From Colocasia esculenta (taxonomy: Eukaryota > Streptophyta > Magnoliopsida > Alismatales > Araceae): 64,000 bases of DNA. Below the pieces are notes generated by a model that was not told the origin of the DNA, made no database searches, and was given only the letters and a program-made list of their open reading frames with translations. Shown here in pieces: positions 21,470-32,419 of the stretch. Where the stretch lies: the NCBI GenBank assembly GCA_014218235.1, contig CM024753.1:7254001-7318000 (forward strand), given 5' to 3'. The translations under genes were made by a program, and so were the position numbers. Numbering within the stretch: the first letter of the stretch is position 1; every line of letters begins with the position of its first letter.

Positions 21470-23170
21470 CGGTGGCCCTGCACAATGCCACCGTTCACCC
21501 TCCTTCTCCATGGCAACCCACAAGCCAAACACCAGTAAACCCTTGAACGGTGGCTAATCCGAAGCCACCGTTGAACCAAAATCCTGTGTAAATGGTAAAA
21601 GAACTCCCCTGACCGGTGGCCTCTCCTTTCCCACCGTTGAGCCTCCACCACTGCCTGAAAGGCCTTGAACGGTGGCTCCCTCCCTTCCCACCATTCAAGT
21701 TTTGCCTAACTACCCTTGTATATATAAACCACCAATTGTTTCCCCTCTGACGGATGTTGAGATGTTGAACGGTGGCCTTCATCAACCCCACCGTTCAACT
21801 TTCTTCTCCTCTACCTTTGCCACCGGTCACCCTAACCCAAGCACCCCGAAGTGGCCAATTCATGGGTGAACTAAAAAAAAAGTGTGGTATTTAATTCTGA
21901 AATGATATCCCATCAGTTTTGCCCCAATTTGCGGTCTCGGCATATACCGATTTTCTCGAGTACGACTTGAGAAGCGGTGCCGTGTGTCGTATTGTTGTTG
22001 CTTCAGCATCAACATCGTTGTTGGCACTGTCTCCATCATGGTGGACGGATGTCATGCACACCCCCCAAGATATAGATAAGGGGAGGTGCTGTCGAATTTT
22101 TGCGTGATGATTTCCGAATCCGCTTGTGCCAATATAATCACCGGACAACTTGTGTTGCAATCCGGCATTTGGCAAATATTATGTCGCCATTGTCTGCGAA
22201 CATTGCCTGTGGGCGACGCCTCTGGTTTATGGGTGAGCGTCCCTAGGTGCTACCCTGACATACGGTGGGCAAGGGTAGCTACCATCAAACCGAATTTTAT
22301 CGTACTAAATTTCCGTCGATTCTTAACTTTATTTCTGTGATTGTAATCTTGACAGTTTGTGTCACGTTTGTGCTTATACAAATGAGACAAATGACTATTG
22401 ACGCATCGTACATTATCCGGTCAACGTGTTCGACATGGAAAAATACAAATGAGACAAAGGACAAAACCGCAACAGAAATGACAGATGGACAATAATTGTA
22501 ATAATTGAATGAGACCCAGCAATGAGGAATAAAAAAAAAAGTGTTATCAGACATTAATATAACACAAGAAAGCAGCAATAACAACAAAAAAAGGGAATGA
22601 TAACATCAGAATAAATGAATGAAAAGAAAAGCCTAATGATGAAAAGGGTTATTTGGGGGCTATCATATAGGGGCCACCGTTCAGTATTCCACACTCACGA
22701 GGCTGCCATTTAGCATCATCGGTGAGTATAGTTGTCTCCACTGTTCAGCTCTCCACTCACCTAAACCAGTCCCGTGCTAATCAAGCATCGTATGTCCAAA
22801 TGGTAGGCTGAACGGTGGAGGGTATGGAGGCCACCGGTCAAGCCATTCAGCACACTGAAACCCCCACCGATCAAACTCAAATCCATTTCAAAAGTCCAAA
22901 CAAACCAATTTTTTTCACACCCCACACTCTCCCCTTATTAAATGGCAGCTATTCTCTCTCCATTTATTGCACTCATATTCTCTCTCTCTATCCACTAAGG
23001 CCACCGTTCACCTTTCAAATGCCCAGCCTTTTTTTTTATACAACACCCATGACAAGCCATACGTAACACACTCACACCATCGGCCAGCCCCACATACATG
23101 CATAAGCACCGGTCCAAACCCCACCGTTCAGCCCCACACATGCATAAGCCCCGGTTTAGCCCCCACCGTT
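21470..23170. repeat. Cluster of GAACGGTGG repeats, direct and inverted
   Basis: The decamer GAACGGTGGC, its inverse GCCACCGTTC, and near variants occur about 17 times. In 21470-21820 they form five successive inverted pairs, each TTGAACGGTGG followed after about 15-30 bp by CCACCGTTCAA or similar. In 22670-23170 most copies are CCACCGTTCA. The intervening 21890-22660 lacks them. Paired clusters at two ends with a plain middle resemble subterminal repeats of a DNA transposon, but I could not find terminal inverted repeats or a target duplication. Confidence 0.7.
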
Positions 23171-23399
23171 CTAACCCAGCCAGGCGCACATACACACACC
23201 ACTCCACATTACCATCTATTTGTTTATACAAAAAAAGTTAGCATATGTGCTCCACCCAACCATCCGTAAATCCTCCACCATATCTATCCAGCCAATGCAC
23301 ACATATACATACACAAACCCATTTAAAAAAAAATCATATAAACCAACACATGCACCGCCTCCCTTCTTTTTAACCAACCAGGAACAATTTAAAACAAAA

Positions 23400-24190
23400 A
23401 AAAGAGGAAAACGGTAACAAGACTAATGAGATAATAATAATTAATGAGCATTTAAAAGAAAAGGAATAAAAGGGATAAACAACCATATATAATTAAAAAA
23501 AAGGGGGAGAAATGAATCAAATCATCTAAAACAAACTTAATTGCTACAAACTTAAATCAAGTTTAAAAGAGATACAACATGATAATTTCATACCAAAAAC
23601 AAAGGAACATTTCAAATCAAATAACAAAAGAAGACGTGAATAATTTTTTTAAATTCAATCTAACAACCTTTAAACAAATGCAACAAGTTAATAAAAAAAT
23701 GACTTCAAAGTAAACTCAAAATTTAAAAAAAAATTAAGTTAAGCAATCCTAAACAAAAGAAATCAAATCGAATAATTTCGGGCTAAGCATTTTAACCTGG
23801 AGTAGGAGTCTAATAAATTGCAAACTCAAGTAACTCTAAGAGAAATAAATCCGAATAAAGGAAAATATGAAATCAAATAAAAGCCCTACATCAAACTAAA
23901 TGATCAAAAATCAAATTCAATCAAAGGTCAATAAATAAAAAGACAATTCAATAAAAACATCAACATGATAAAAAAAAATAAAATACAAAAGACCAAAAGA
24001 AAACAAAGCAAATCAATAACGTTGAAACCAATTCAACCTCTTTTAATAAATCTGAAATAACATCAATAACAAAAATGCGTCGAATATTATATTTTGGTCG
24101 TCTCACATTAGGCGTAATCAAATTTAATTTTCTGCGCATATCTTTTATTGGATGTTTCCGCTTAAGATCACAAGACTCTTTATTCTGACG
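23400..24190. other. A-rich, G-poor tract
   Basis: About 790 bp in which the plus strand is dominated by A with some C and T and very little G; AAATAAA-, AACAAA- and TCAAAT-like words recur irregularly. There is no ORF with a motif. A change to GC-richer sequence follows at about 24220. Origin unknown. Confidence 0.6.
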
Positions 24191-24633
24191 ATTAATCAAG
24201 GGTTTTCTCTCTTAGAGAGATGTAATTAATGTCGTTGCGCTTAGGCAACGGCGGGATCTTGGTCCCGACCCGATCTCTATTTTCGTTTGACGAAGTCAGA
24301 CGGCGCGTAAATAGACCTAAAGCCCTTCGACTCTCGGAGGCAGAACATGTTGTCGCTTCGGTGACTGGCACGCCTGCGCTCCGCGGTTATCGATTCATCT
24401 CTCGTTATAGTGACTTACTTAGCACTAAATGAGATTTGAATTTGTAATATGCGAGTACACACATGAGAACATGATAAAAGAATTTTAAATTTTAAAATAT
24501 TATGATGGATCCTAAAAATCCATTTCCACAAGTGGCCATGCAAGTTGAAGTCTTGGAGTTTTCCTCGCCTTTCTTTGTGAAGCAACAAGGGGCCGGAAAC
24601 ATAATATATACTACTTGAACTCTGATCAGCTAA

Positions 24634-25026
24634 GGCCATGAGCCGAGGATAAAAAGGTCGTTCAGAGAAGCTGCTGCTCAGCAGGCGGCAGCATGCACAT
24701 CACCCTTGGCATCCACCGGCGTCGACGTTGAAGAGTACTGCTTCGACCCGAGGAGATGGGCCTGCACAGAATTCATAAGCTTCTCCGAGCAAGTTAGCAT
24801 AGACATGGTCAAGATGAAGGCCCGCCCGGACGCGCTGGAGAAGAAGCTCGCCAAGATGAGGAAGGAGTGGACGAAGGTGAAAGAGGAGGTCCGATTGGCG
24901 AGGCGGCGGGGAGATCACCTGAGCGAATCCGTGGAGGAGAGCGAGAAGAAGGCCGAGGAGATGCTGAGGGAGCTGGAGCGCATCGACATGCTAGTGAAAG
25001 ATTTAATGTTTCAGGGACACAGTTGA
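24634..25026 (+). pseudogene. GC-rich coiled-coil ORF fragment
   Basis: An open frame runs from after a stop at 24631 to TGA at 25024-25026. The first in-frame ATG is only at 24805, giving 73 residues; the 47 or so open codons before it contain a VDVEEYCFDPRRWACTEFI stretch that looks coding. From 24805 the protein is highly charged (Lys/Glu/Arg with heptad Leu/Met), predicting a coiled coil. GC content is far higher than its flanks, as in many monocot exons. I do not recognise the family. It may be an exon of a larger gene, or a gene fragment carried by a transposon. Confidence 0.4.
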
Positions 25027-25996
25027 GCATCTTGAGATATGTAGAGGCCATGTGAACTGTCACATGAGTTTTGTCTCGAATTAGCATGACGTACGTTTAG
25101 ACCTTAAGAATAAACTGTGGTGTCCCATGCATGATACTGGATTTCTTTGTAACTAGTTAGCCTAACATAGTAATAGTTCAGATTAAAGCAATTGCAATAC
25201 GTATGTATGTATGTACTCCTTGGCCCACCACCGCATCAATCAAATATTGTCCTTGTCTTTTAATATTTAGCCCATCATCACTTTGTCTTCCTTTCGTTCC
25301 CCGTCTGCCCCACGGGTTGGTGAGGCTTTCCAGCCAAATGCATATGAAAACAAAAGCTTAAGTAGACACTTCTATGGAGGTGATGAGACAGCCAGCTGGG
25401 AAGGTGTTGACACATTGCTAGCTTGAGAAGCTTGTATACACTTCTATAGAGTCATCATTTCTCTATACAGGTGTTAACCCACCTTTAATTCTATATATAT
25501 GAAGATCCATACATCTTTAACTTGCAGCCAGTATTACTGTTCAAGCTTACCTTTGTAATTAAGTAGTCTGGTCTAGTTGCTAATCATGGAATGGTTTCAT
25601 GCATGTGTGGTTTTCCATGCTTCAATAAGTCAGCTGAAATATTTAACCACATAGCTAGATCAATTGACAATAACCTCATGGATATCAGTTGAATAAAAGG
25701 AAGTGCAACCGGCTGGTCAACCTTAATTTGTATTGCGTTATTTGGAAAAGTTTATTTAGCTTTTTAGCTGATTAATTTATCTGAATCGCTAGCTCTAGAA
25801 ACCACTAAACTGAAAAATTATCTTGGTCAATCTCAGTTGTTTTTAATTGAGTGTGTTCTGATGAGATTAACAATTCTAAGTAACATCAATTTGCTGAATT
25901 AGCACTTGCCGGCTGTAGTGGCTTTAACAATTCTATCAACCGTGTGCGCGGTGTTTTGATGAGATTAACAATTCTATCATTTATAGATAATAAAAG
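25027..25996. other. AT-rich intergenic DNA
   Basis: No gene or repeat structure recognised apart from a short duplicated phrase (GATGAGATTAACAATTCTA at about 25860 and 25958) and GTATGTATGTATG near 25200. It ends at the target duplication of the composite copia element. Confidence 0.6.
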
Positions 25997-26001
25997 AATA
26001 T
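25997..26001. repeat. Target site duplication, left (element B)
   Basis: AATAT, repeated exactly at 39980-39984 on the other side of the three-LTR composite. Confidence 0.9.
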
Positions 26002-27152
26002 TGTTGGAACCCTTTGTCTTTTGATGATCACAAAACACTTGTTATGTTTGCTAACAAGTTTGCGAGTTGTATGCAGAAAACAGGGCATTTTGTAAGGGTA
26101 AAAAGGCCTTAAAAGAGGCTCACCTTGAGTCATGTTTATTGGAGTCGACCTCACAAATGTGAAGGAGTCGACCCCAAGAGGTTGCAGTTTTTCAGAGTCG
26201 ACCCCGGATTTCTAAAGGAGTCAACCTCCATACAAATGTTCTGCAAGTGCTACAGTGCAGAGTCGACCCCAGTTATGCAGGAGTCGACCCCGAAAATACC
26301 CAGTTTTTCAGAGTCGACCCCAGCTCTTCAAGGGAGTCGACCTCAGTTCAACAGAAGCAGTTTTCTCCAAAGGGAGTCGACCCCCAGTTTGTTCTGGAGT
26401 CGACCCTGACTCTTCTGGAGTCGACCCCAGCTAAAGTGGGAGTCGACCCCGGGTTGCAGAACTTTCTGAAAAGTGCTTTTTGAACACCTTTTTGACCAAG
26501 ACCACTTTCCACCTTCCCTCAAATGGCTACATCTTTGGAAAGGCTATAAAAAGGACACCTGGGGGAAACCCTAGGCAAGGATTTTCGTGGAGAAGTGTGC
26601 CTCCTTCTAGAGTTCCATCCAAAGCTTCTTCTCCCAGCATTTTCTGCCTTCTAAAGCTTCCATCTGCTGTATCCTTATGGAAGGCTTCTTTTTGAGGAGA
26701 TCTTTGCTTCATCAGAGCTTCATCAACATCTGAAGATCATCCTCTTGAGCTTGGCATTGTGTTTGCGTGTTTAACATTATCTCTTTCAGTTCTTTTCTAT
26801 TGTTGGGTAAGCTAGGCACCGCATCAACTAGCTGTGTATTGGTGAGCTAGGCACCGTGCTAACTAGCGGAGTGTTGGTGAGCTGGGCACCGTTTCAACCA
26901 GCGGTGTGATCATCTCTTAGTGAGGGAAATCTCACCTTGTTGGTGAGGACTGGACGTAGGTAGACCAACGGGGGTCTTACCGAACCAGGATAAATCTGCG
27001 TGTCTTCGTGTGCTTGCTTCCTTCTTCCCTCTCAGTTCTCTTTGTTTTGCATTCGTTATCATTTCTGCATTAGTTTCCGTTGTCCATTCAAGACAAAGTT
27101 TTAAAGCCCTATTCACCCCCCTCTAGGGCTAGTCATAGTCTAGATCCTTTCA
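26002..27152 (+). repeat. LTR 1 of element B (1,151 bp)
   Basis: Runs from TGTTGGAACCC to GATCCTTTCA, directly before the primer site. U3 contains twelve copies of a GAGTCGACCCC-type motif (26136-26450), then a TATAAAAAGG box at 26545. R/U5 carries three GTGAGCT(A/G)GGCACCG-type repeats (26812-26900) and the conserved ACTGGACGTAGG and GAACCAGGATAAA blocks. It has small private differences from LTRs 2 and 3. Confidence 0.96.
26545..26554 (+). promoter_or_regulatory. TATA box in LTR 1 of element B
   Basis: TATAAAAAGG about 540 bp into the LTR, just downstream of the GTCGAC motif cluster. The same box occurs at 32960 and 39372 in the other LTRs. Confidence 0.7.
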
Positions 27153-27154
27153 TT

Positions 27155-27166
27155 TGGTATCAGAGC
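27155..27166 (+). promoter_or_regulatory. Primer binding site, copy 1
   Basis: TGGTATCAGAGC, complementary to initiator tRNA-Met, two bases after LTR 1. Confidence 0.95.
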
Positions 27167-27200
27167 AAGGTCACTAGTTTAAAGGGTTTTACAACCTCTA

Positions 27201-28541
27201 GTGTGGATTGACTATGGCTATTTTGGAGAGCAGAGTGCATTCACTGAAGGCAACTCTACTAATAGGCCTCCTCTGTTCAATGACAATAACTATAGCTATT
27301 GGAAAGCTAGAATGACCATCTTTCTGAAAGCTATGGATTATGAGCTGTGGAACATCGTGGAGAAGGTCCTTATGTTCCTAAGGAACCTGAAAAGGATTGG
27401 ACTCCTGAAATCTTTAAAAATTGTCTATGAATGCCAAGGCGATTAATGCTCTATTTTGTGCTTTAGATGCTAATGAATTCAATCGTGTTTCTATGTGCAG
27501 CAGTGCAAAAGAGATTTGGGAAAAGCTTCAAGTGACATATGAAGGAACTTCTCAAGTCAAAGAAACGAAGATAAATCTTCTTGTTCACAAGTATGAGTTG
27601 TTCAAGATGGAAGAGAAAGAGACCATAACAGAGATGTTCAAGCGGTTCACGGACATCACGAATGGGCTCAAAGCCCTTGGTAAAGAATACTCTATCCCTG
27701 AACTCAATAGGAAAATTTTAAGATCTTTGCCTATGTCTTGGAATCCCAAGGTGACGACAATTGAAGAGGCAAAAGACCTCTCACAAATTTCTTTGGATGC
27801 TCTCATAGGATCCTTAATGACCTATAAGATCAATATATCGAGGGACATAGATGACTCTAAGAAGAAAAAGAGTCTTGCCCTCAAAGCTACTAACGTGTTA
27901 AATGAGTGTGTCAGTGAGGATAGCAATGAAGAGATCGATGATGAAGAGATTGCCTTAATGACGAGGCAATTCAAGAAGTTTCTGAACAAACGTCGATCCA
28001 GCTTCCAACCAAGAAACAGAAGATTTCAGAAGAGGAATCAAGCTAAAGGGGAAACTTCCAAGAGCGAGGAAGTCACTTGCTTTGAGTGCAGAAAGCCGGG
28101 ACATATCCGGCCTGAATGTCCCGAACTCAAGAAGAAGAAGGCATACACCAAGGGAAACGGCAAGACATCAAAAAAGAAGGCTCTTGCTGCTTGGAGTGAT
28201 GAAGACACCTCCACGGAGAAGAAAGTGAAGAGGAAATCGCCAACCTTTGTCTCATGGCCAAATCCGACCATGAGGAGGTAAATTCTGAAACTTTTACATT
28301 AGAAGAACTTCATGAAGCGTTTAATGAATTATATGAAAAATTTATTGAATGCAAACTTGAGAATAGATGCTTAAAAAAGAGTATTGATTTAATGACTCAT
28401 GAGTTAAGTGCATCTCGTCTACATGAATGTGGAAATGTTGATTTAGTAAATGAGAATACATTGCTTAAGAAAAAGATTGAAACATTGGAAGAACAAATTC
28501 CTAGCTTAAAAATGATTGTTCTAACCTTCAAAAAGAAGTAG
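27201..28541 (+). pseudogene. gag: gag of element B copy 1, multiply frameshifted
   Basis: Gag is the particle protein. The N-terminal part reads NRPPLFNDNNYSYWKARM, then an SAKEIWEKLQVTYEG motif. A first CCHC knuckle, CFECRKPGHIRPEC, lies at 28078-28119, and a charged coiled-coil segment runs from 28254 to 28541 in a shifted frame. The only nearby ATG (27214) is out of frame with this reading, a defect shared with copy 2. Copy 1 alone lacks one base near 27364 and one near 27420. The frame change before the coiled coil (about 28200-28254) also occurs in copy 2. Confidence 0.88.
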
Positions 28542-28557
28542 ATAGATTAAAAGTGCC

Positions 28558-28911
28558 TTGTCTACTTTTGTGCGTGGTCGTGATAACTTAGATGCTATTC
28601 TTGGTAGCGCAAAAGGCGTGTTTAGAAAAGAAGGAATTGGATTTATTCCTCACAAATCAAAGCATAAATCTGCAACATCTTTTGTTAGGGCTAAGTTATC
28701 TAGTACTCCATTTGCTACATGCAACTATTGTGGCAAGAAGGGGCATAAAATTCAGAGTTGTTGGTTCCGAAGAACATCTACAAGATCAAAACGATGTGGG
28801 TGCCAAAGGAAACAACCAAAAGTTGGACTAACTTGGATGGACCCAAGCAAGTTTGGGTACCAAAAAATCAAGTGTAAATCTCTTTGTTTTTGCAGGGCCA
28901 CAGTGGTTTGA
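28558..28911 (+). pseudogene. gag: gag C-terminal part with second zinc knuckle, copy 1
   Basis: Contains CNYCGKKGHKIQSC (28720-28761), a second CCHC knuckle, then a WVPK-type linker region read in shifted frame. A stop at 28549-28551 region and a frame change separate it from the first part. Two knuckles are a Sirevirus feature; they bind element RNA during packaging. Confidence 0.8.
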
Positions 28912-29827
28912 TGAATAAAGAGTGGTACTTGGATAGTGGTTGCTCTCGGCACATGACAGGAGATAAATCTCAATTTTCCAGTCTTGAAAAGAAAAGCGGT
29001 GGAAATGTGACGTTTGGAGATAATAGCAAAGGAAAGGTAATAGGCATCGGTAACATTGGTAAACTCCCTCTACTAGCATTGAGCATGTGTTATTTGTAGA
29101 TGGATTAAAGCATAACTTGCTTAGTATTAGCCAATTGTGTGATAAAGGTTTTAGAGTTATCTTTGATGCATCTCATTGCATGTTAACTGATAATGTTTCA
29201 AATGAAATTAAGTTTGTAGGCAATCGAAATGGAAATGTTTATACCGTTAATTTGGATGATTTGAATGAGAAGGAGATTTGCTTTGTAGCAAATAACTCCA
29301 ACCCATGGATGTGGCACCGAAGGTTAGGCCATGCTAGCTTTGGAATCATTTCCAAATTGTCTAGACGTGAGCTTGTGGTTGGTTTGCCTAAAATGAATTT
29401 TGATTCAAATGGAGTTTGTGATGCTTGTGCCAAGGGTAAGCAAACTCGAACTTTATTTAAATCCAAGAACATTGTTTCTACCTCTCGACCTTTGCAACTA
29501 TTGCATTTGGATTTGTTTGGCCCGACAAGAACTACTAGTTTAGGAGGTAAACGCTATGGTTTTGTAATAGTCGATGATTTCTCTCGGTTTACATGGGTTT
29601 TGTACTTAGCTCATAAAAGTGATGCATTAACTGAATTCATAAAGTTCTGTAAAAAGGTTCAAAATGATAAGGGTTATGTGATTAATGCAATCCGTAGTGA
29701 TCATGGTAAGGAATTTGAAAATCTGCTATTCAATTCATTTTGTGATGATAATGGGTTCAGTCATAATTTCTCTGCTCCGAGAACTCCTCAGCAAAATGGT
29801 GTGGCTGAAAGGAAAATCGGACTTTGA
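28884..29827 (+). pseudogene. Protease and integrase core, element B copy 1
   Basis: The reading begins before NKEWYLDSGCSRHM, where DSG is the aspartic protease active site. A frame change near 29061 is private to this copy. The next frame (29087-29827) has the zinc-binding HRRLGHASFG..CDACAKGK segment, then the integrase catalytic core: LHLDLFGP (first Asp), IVDDFSRFTW, IRSDHGKEF (second Asp) and PQQNGVAER (Glu). It ends at a stop caused by a one-base frame change at about 29820 that copy 2 shares. Protease cuts the polyprotein; integrase inserts the cDNA into the genome. Confidence 0.9.
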
Positions 29828-30564
29828 TTGATATGGCCCGAACTATGCTTTGTGAATCTGTTTTACCTAGATACTTTTGGGCTGAAGCTATTAATACTTC
29901 ATGTTATATCACTAACCGTTGTTTGATTAGACCTTTGTTGCATAAGACTCCATATGAACTCTACAAAGGCAGAAAACCGAATATCTCTTATTTCAAGCCA
30001 TTTGGGTGCAAGTGCTTCATCTTGGTAAATGGCAAAGAAGATATAGGTAAGTTTGATCCTAGAAGCGATGAAGGTATATTTGTTGGTTATTCATCTTACT
30101 CTAAAGCTTTTCGTGTTTTTAATAAGAAAACATTGGTTGTTGAAGAATCTATTCATGTAATCTTTGATGAGACTAACCAAAATGCTAGAAAAAGAGATGA
30201 TGAAGATGATGATGCAGAAATCATGAAGGATCAAGAATTAATCATTCATGACTTAGATATCACGGAGCCTAGTGAAGAAGCAATGGATGATCCTACCCAA
30301 CTTGTTGGTGACGAAAAAGAAAAGGAAGATCCTCCACTTGAAGATCTGCGAGTGTCCTCACCAAGTGATGAACTACCTCGAGCGTGGAAGATCATGTCAA
30401 GTCATCCAATCGGTAATGTGATAGGTGATCCGTCATCCGGTATGCGAACTCGAAAACTCAATATCAATGTGATTATATTGCTTTCATTTCTCAATTTGAA
30501 CCAAAGAATGTTGATGAAGCCCTTCTTGATGAACATTGGTCTATTGCTATGCTTGAGGAACTAA
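29824..30564 (+). pseudogene. Integrase C-terminal region and linker, copy 1
   Basis: Begins DMARTML after the shared frame change and includes FWAEAINTSCYITNR, the KTPYELYKGRKPNISYFKPF segment, GCKCF and EGIFVGYS typical of copia integrase C-termini, then an acidic linker. At about 30455 the frame shifts again, in both copies, so the last 35 residues are out of frame with the following RT. Copy 1 has EGIFVGYSSYSKAF where copy 2 has a His. Confidence 0.85.
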
Positions 30565-31232
30565 ACCAGTTTGAGAGGAACAAAGTGTGGACTTTGTCTC
30601 CTCGTCCGAATGACCATCCCGTGATCGGAACCAAGTGGGTTTTTCGAAACAAACTTGATGAATCCGGTGTGGTAACTCGGAACAAAGCACGTTTAGTTGC
30701 CCAAGGATACTCTCAAGAAGAAGGGATAGATTATGATGAGACCTTTGCACCGGTTGCTAGACTTGAAGCCATTAGGATTCTATTAGCATTCGCTTGTTCC
30801 AGAAATTTTAAATTATTTCAAATGGATGTTAAAAGTGCGTTTCTTAATGGTTTCATTAAAGAGAAAGTCTATGTAGAGCAACCTCCTGGGTTTGAGGATC
30901 CAAATTTCCCAAACCATGTCTTTTGTCTTCATAAAGCTCTATATGGTCTTAAGCAAGCACCGCGTGCATGGTATGAGAGATTGAGTCAATTTCTTGTTCA
31001 ACATGGTTTTAAGCATGGTTTTGTTGACTCAACTCTATTTATAAAGTGTGTTGGTTCAGATATTTTACTTGTTCAAATATATGTGGATGATATTGTGTTT
31101 GGATCTACTAAAGAAAAATTGTGCAAGGATTTTTCTGAGTTGATGCAGGGGGAGTTCGAGATGAGCATGATGGGTGAGCTCAACTTCTTTCTCGGACTTC
31201 AGATAAACAAGGTCAAGATGGCATCTTTGTAA
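30549..31232 (+). pseudogene. Reverse transcriptase, element B copy 1
   Basis: RT of the copia type: WTLSPRPNDHPVIGTKWVFR, ARLVAQGYSQEEGIDYDETF, PVARLEAIR, FQMDVKSAFLNG (catalytic Asp), GLKQAPRAWYERL and the active-site box YVDD at 31080-31091. It would copy element RNA to DNA. The frame ends at 31232 after LGLQINKVK through a frame change that copy 2 also has; the continuation LLKKYGFSNTKPLPTPM resumes at 31255. The catalytic residues are intact although the polyprotein is broken. Confidence 0.93.
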
Positions 31233-31254
31233 GTCAATCAAATACACAAAGGAA

Positions 31255-32024
31255 TTGCTAAAGAAATATGGATTCAGCAACACCAAGCCTCTTCCAACCC
31301 CTATGTCTACAACAACAAAATTGGATAATGATGAGCTTGGTAAGCCTGTTGATTTGAAACTTTATCGAGGTATGATCGGATCTCTACTTTATTTAACTGC
31401 AAGTAGGCCCGACATATTATTTAGTGTTTGCATGTGTGCGAGATTTCAAAGCTCGCCTAAACAATTGCACTTAATTGCCGTTAAGCGAATCTTTCGATAT
31501 CTTGCTTCATCGGTTGATTTTGGTTTGTGGTATCCAAAGGATGTTCTTTAGACTTGGTTGGTTACACCGATGCGGACTATGCTGGGTGTAAGGTTGATCG
31601 GAAGAGCACAAGCGGAACATGTCATTTCTTGGGAGGATGCCTCATTTCGTGGTCCTCCAAGAAGCAAAATTTCGTTGCTCTCTCGACGGCCGAAGCCGAG
31701 TATATAGCAGTCGGGAGTTGTTGCACACAAGCATTGTGGATTAAACACCAAGTAGAAGACTATGGGATATGCTTGTCTAAAATTCCGTTGCTTTGCGATA
31801 ATACAAGTGCCATAAATTTATCGAAAAATCCGGTTCAACATTCTCGCACTAAGCACATTGAAGTACGTCATCATTTCATTAGAGATCATGTTTCTAGGGG
31901 TGATATTGAATTGAATTTTGTTGACACCACACACCAATTAGCATATATCTTTACTAAACCGTTGTGTGAAGACCGGTTTACATCTTTGCACCGTGAATTA
32001 GGAATGTGTTCAACTTCTTCATAA
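31255..32024 (+). pseudogene. RT thumb/connection and RNase H, copy 1
   Basis: The frame 31255-31551 carries GSLLYLTASRPDILFSV, then stops; the RNase H frame (31527-32024) carries LVGYTDADYAGCKVDRKSTS, STAEAEYIA (Glu), LLCDNTSAI (Asp), RTKHIEVRHHFIRD and FTKPL. RNase H removes the RNA strand of the hybrid. The frame step between the two parts occurs in both copies. In this copy the C-terminal end is open and reaches LHRELGMCS before the natural stop; copy 2 loses it. Confidence 0.9.
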
Positions 32025-32407
32025 GCATCACATATTATTTGTTTCCTCCTTCCTCTCTTTTTGACGATGACAAAAGGGGGAGAACTTGTGTGTTTTGATG
32101 TTAGTTACGAGGTTGCATTAGAACTTTACTCTCTTTTGATGTGAATGCTTTTAAGGGTGCTCGTAGTAAGGGGGAGCTATTTCTTTTTGTTGATTAGGAG
32201 ATGAAAAGTGTAATCTTCTGAATTATGAATGGAAAACCATGACTATCCTTGAGCAAATTGAATGAATTGATGTTTCAATTATATGCCTTAATGTGTTAAG
32301 GATTTTGCGTGAAGTTGTGCCTTTGACTTATGTGCCTTATTATGTTTTGGTATCATTGATAAGTTAGACATAATGATTATTTCTGTGTGGATGTTTTGTC
32401 ATCATCA
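32025..32407 (+). other. 3' untranslated part of internal copy 1
   Basis: AT-rich sequence between RNase H and the purine tract, with AAAAGGGGGAG-like purine runs near 32077 and 32170 as well as the true tract. No envelope-like ORF is present, unlike some Sirevirus members. The same 380 bp recurs at 38440-38822. Confidence 0.7.
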
Positions 32408-32419
32408 AAAGGGGGAGAT
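32408..32419 (+). promoter_or_regulatory. Polypurine tract, copy 1
   Basis: AAAGGGGGAGAT immediately before the middle LTR, the plus-strand primer site. The same tract ends at 38834 in copy 2. Confidence 0.85.
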
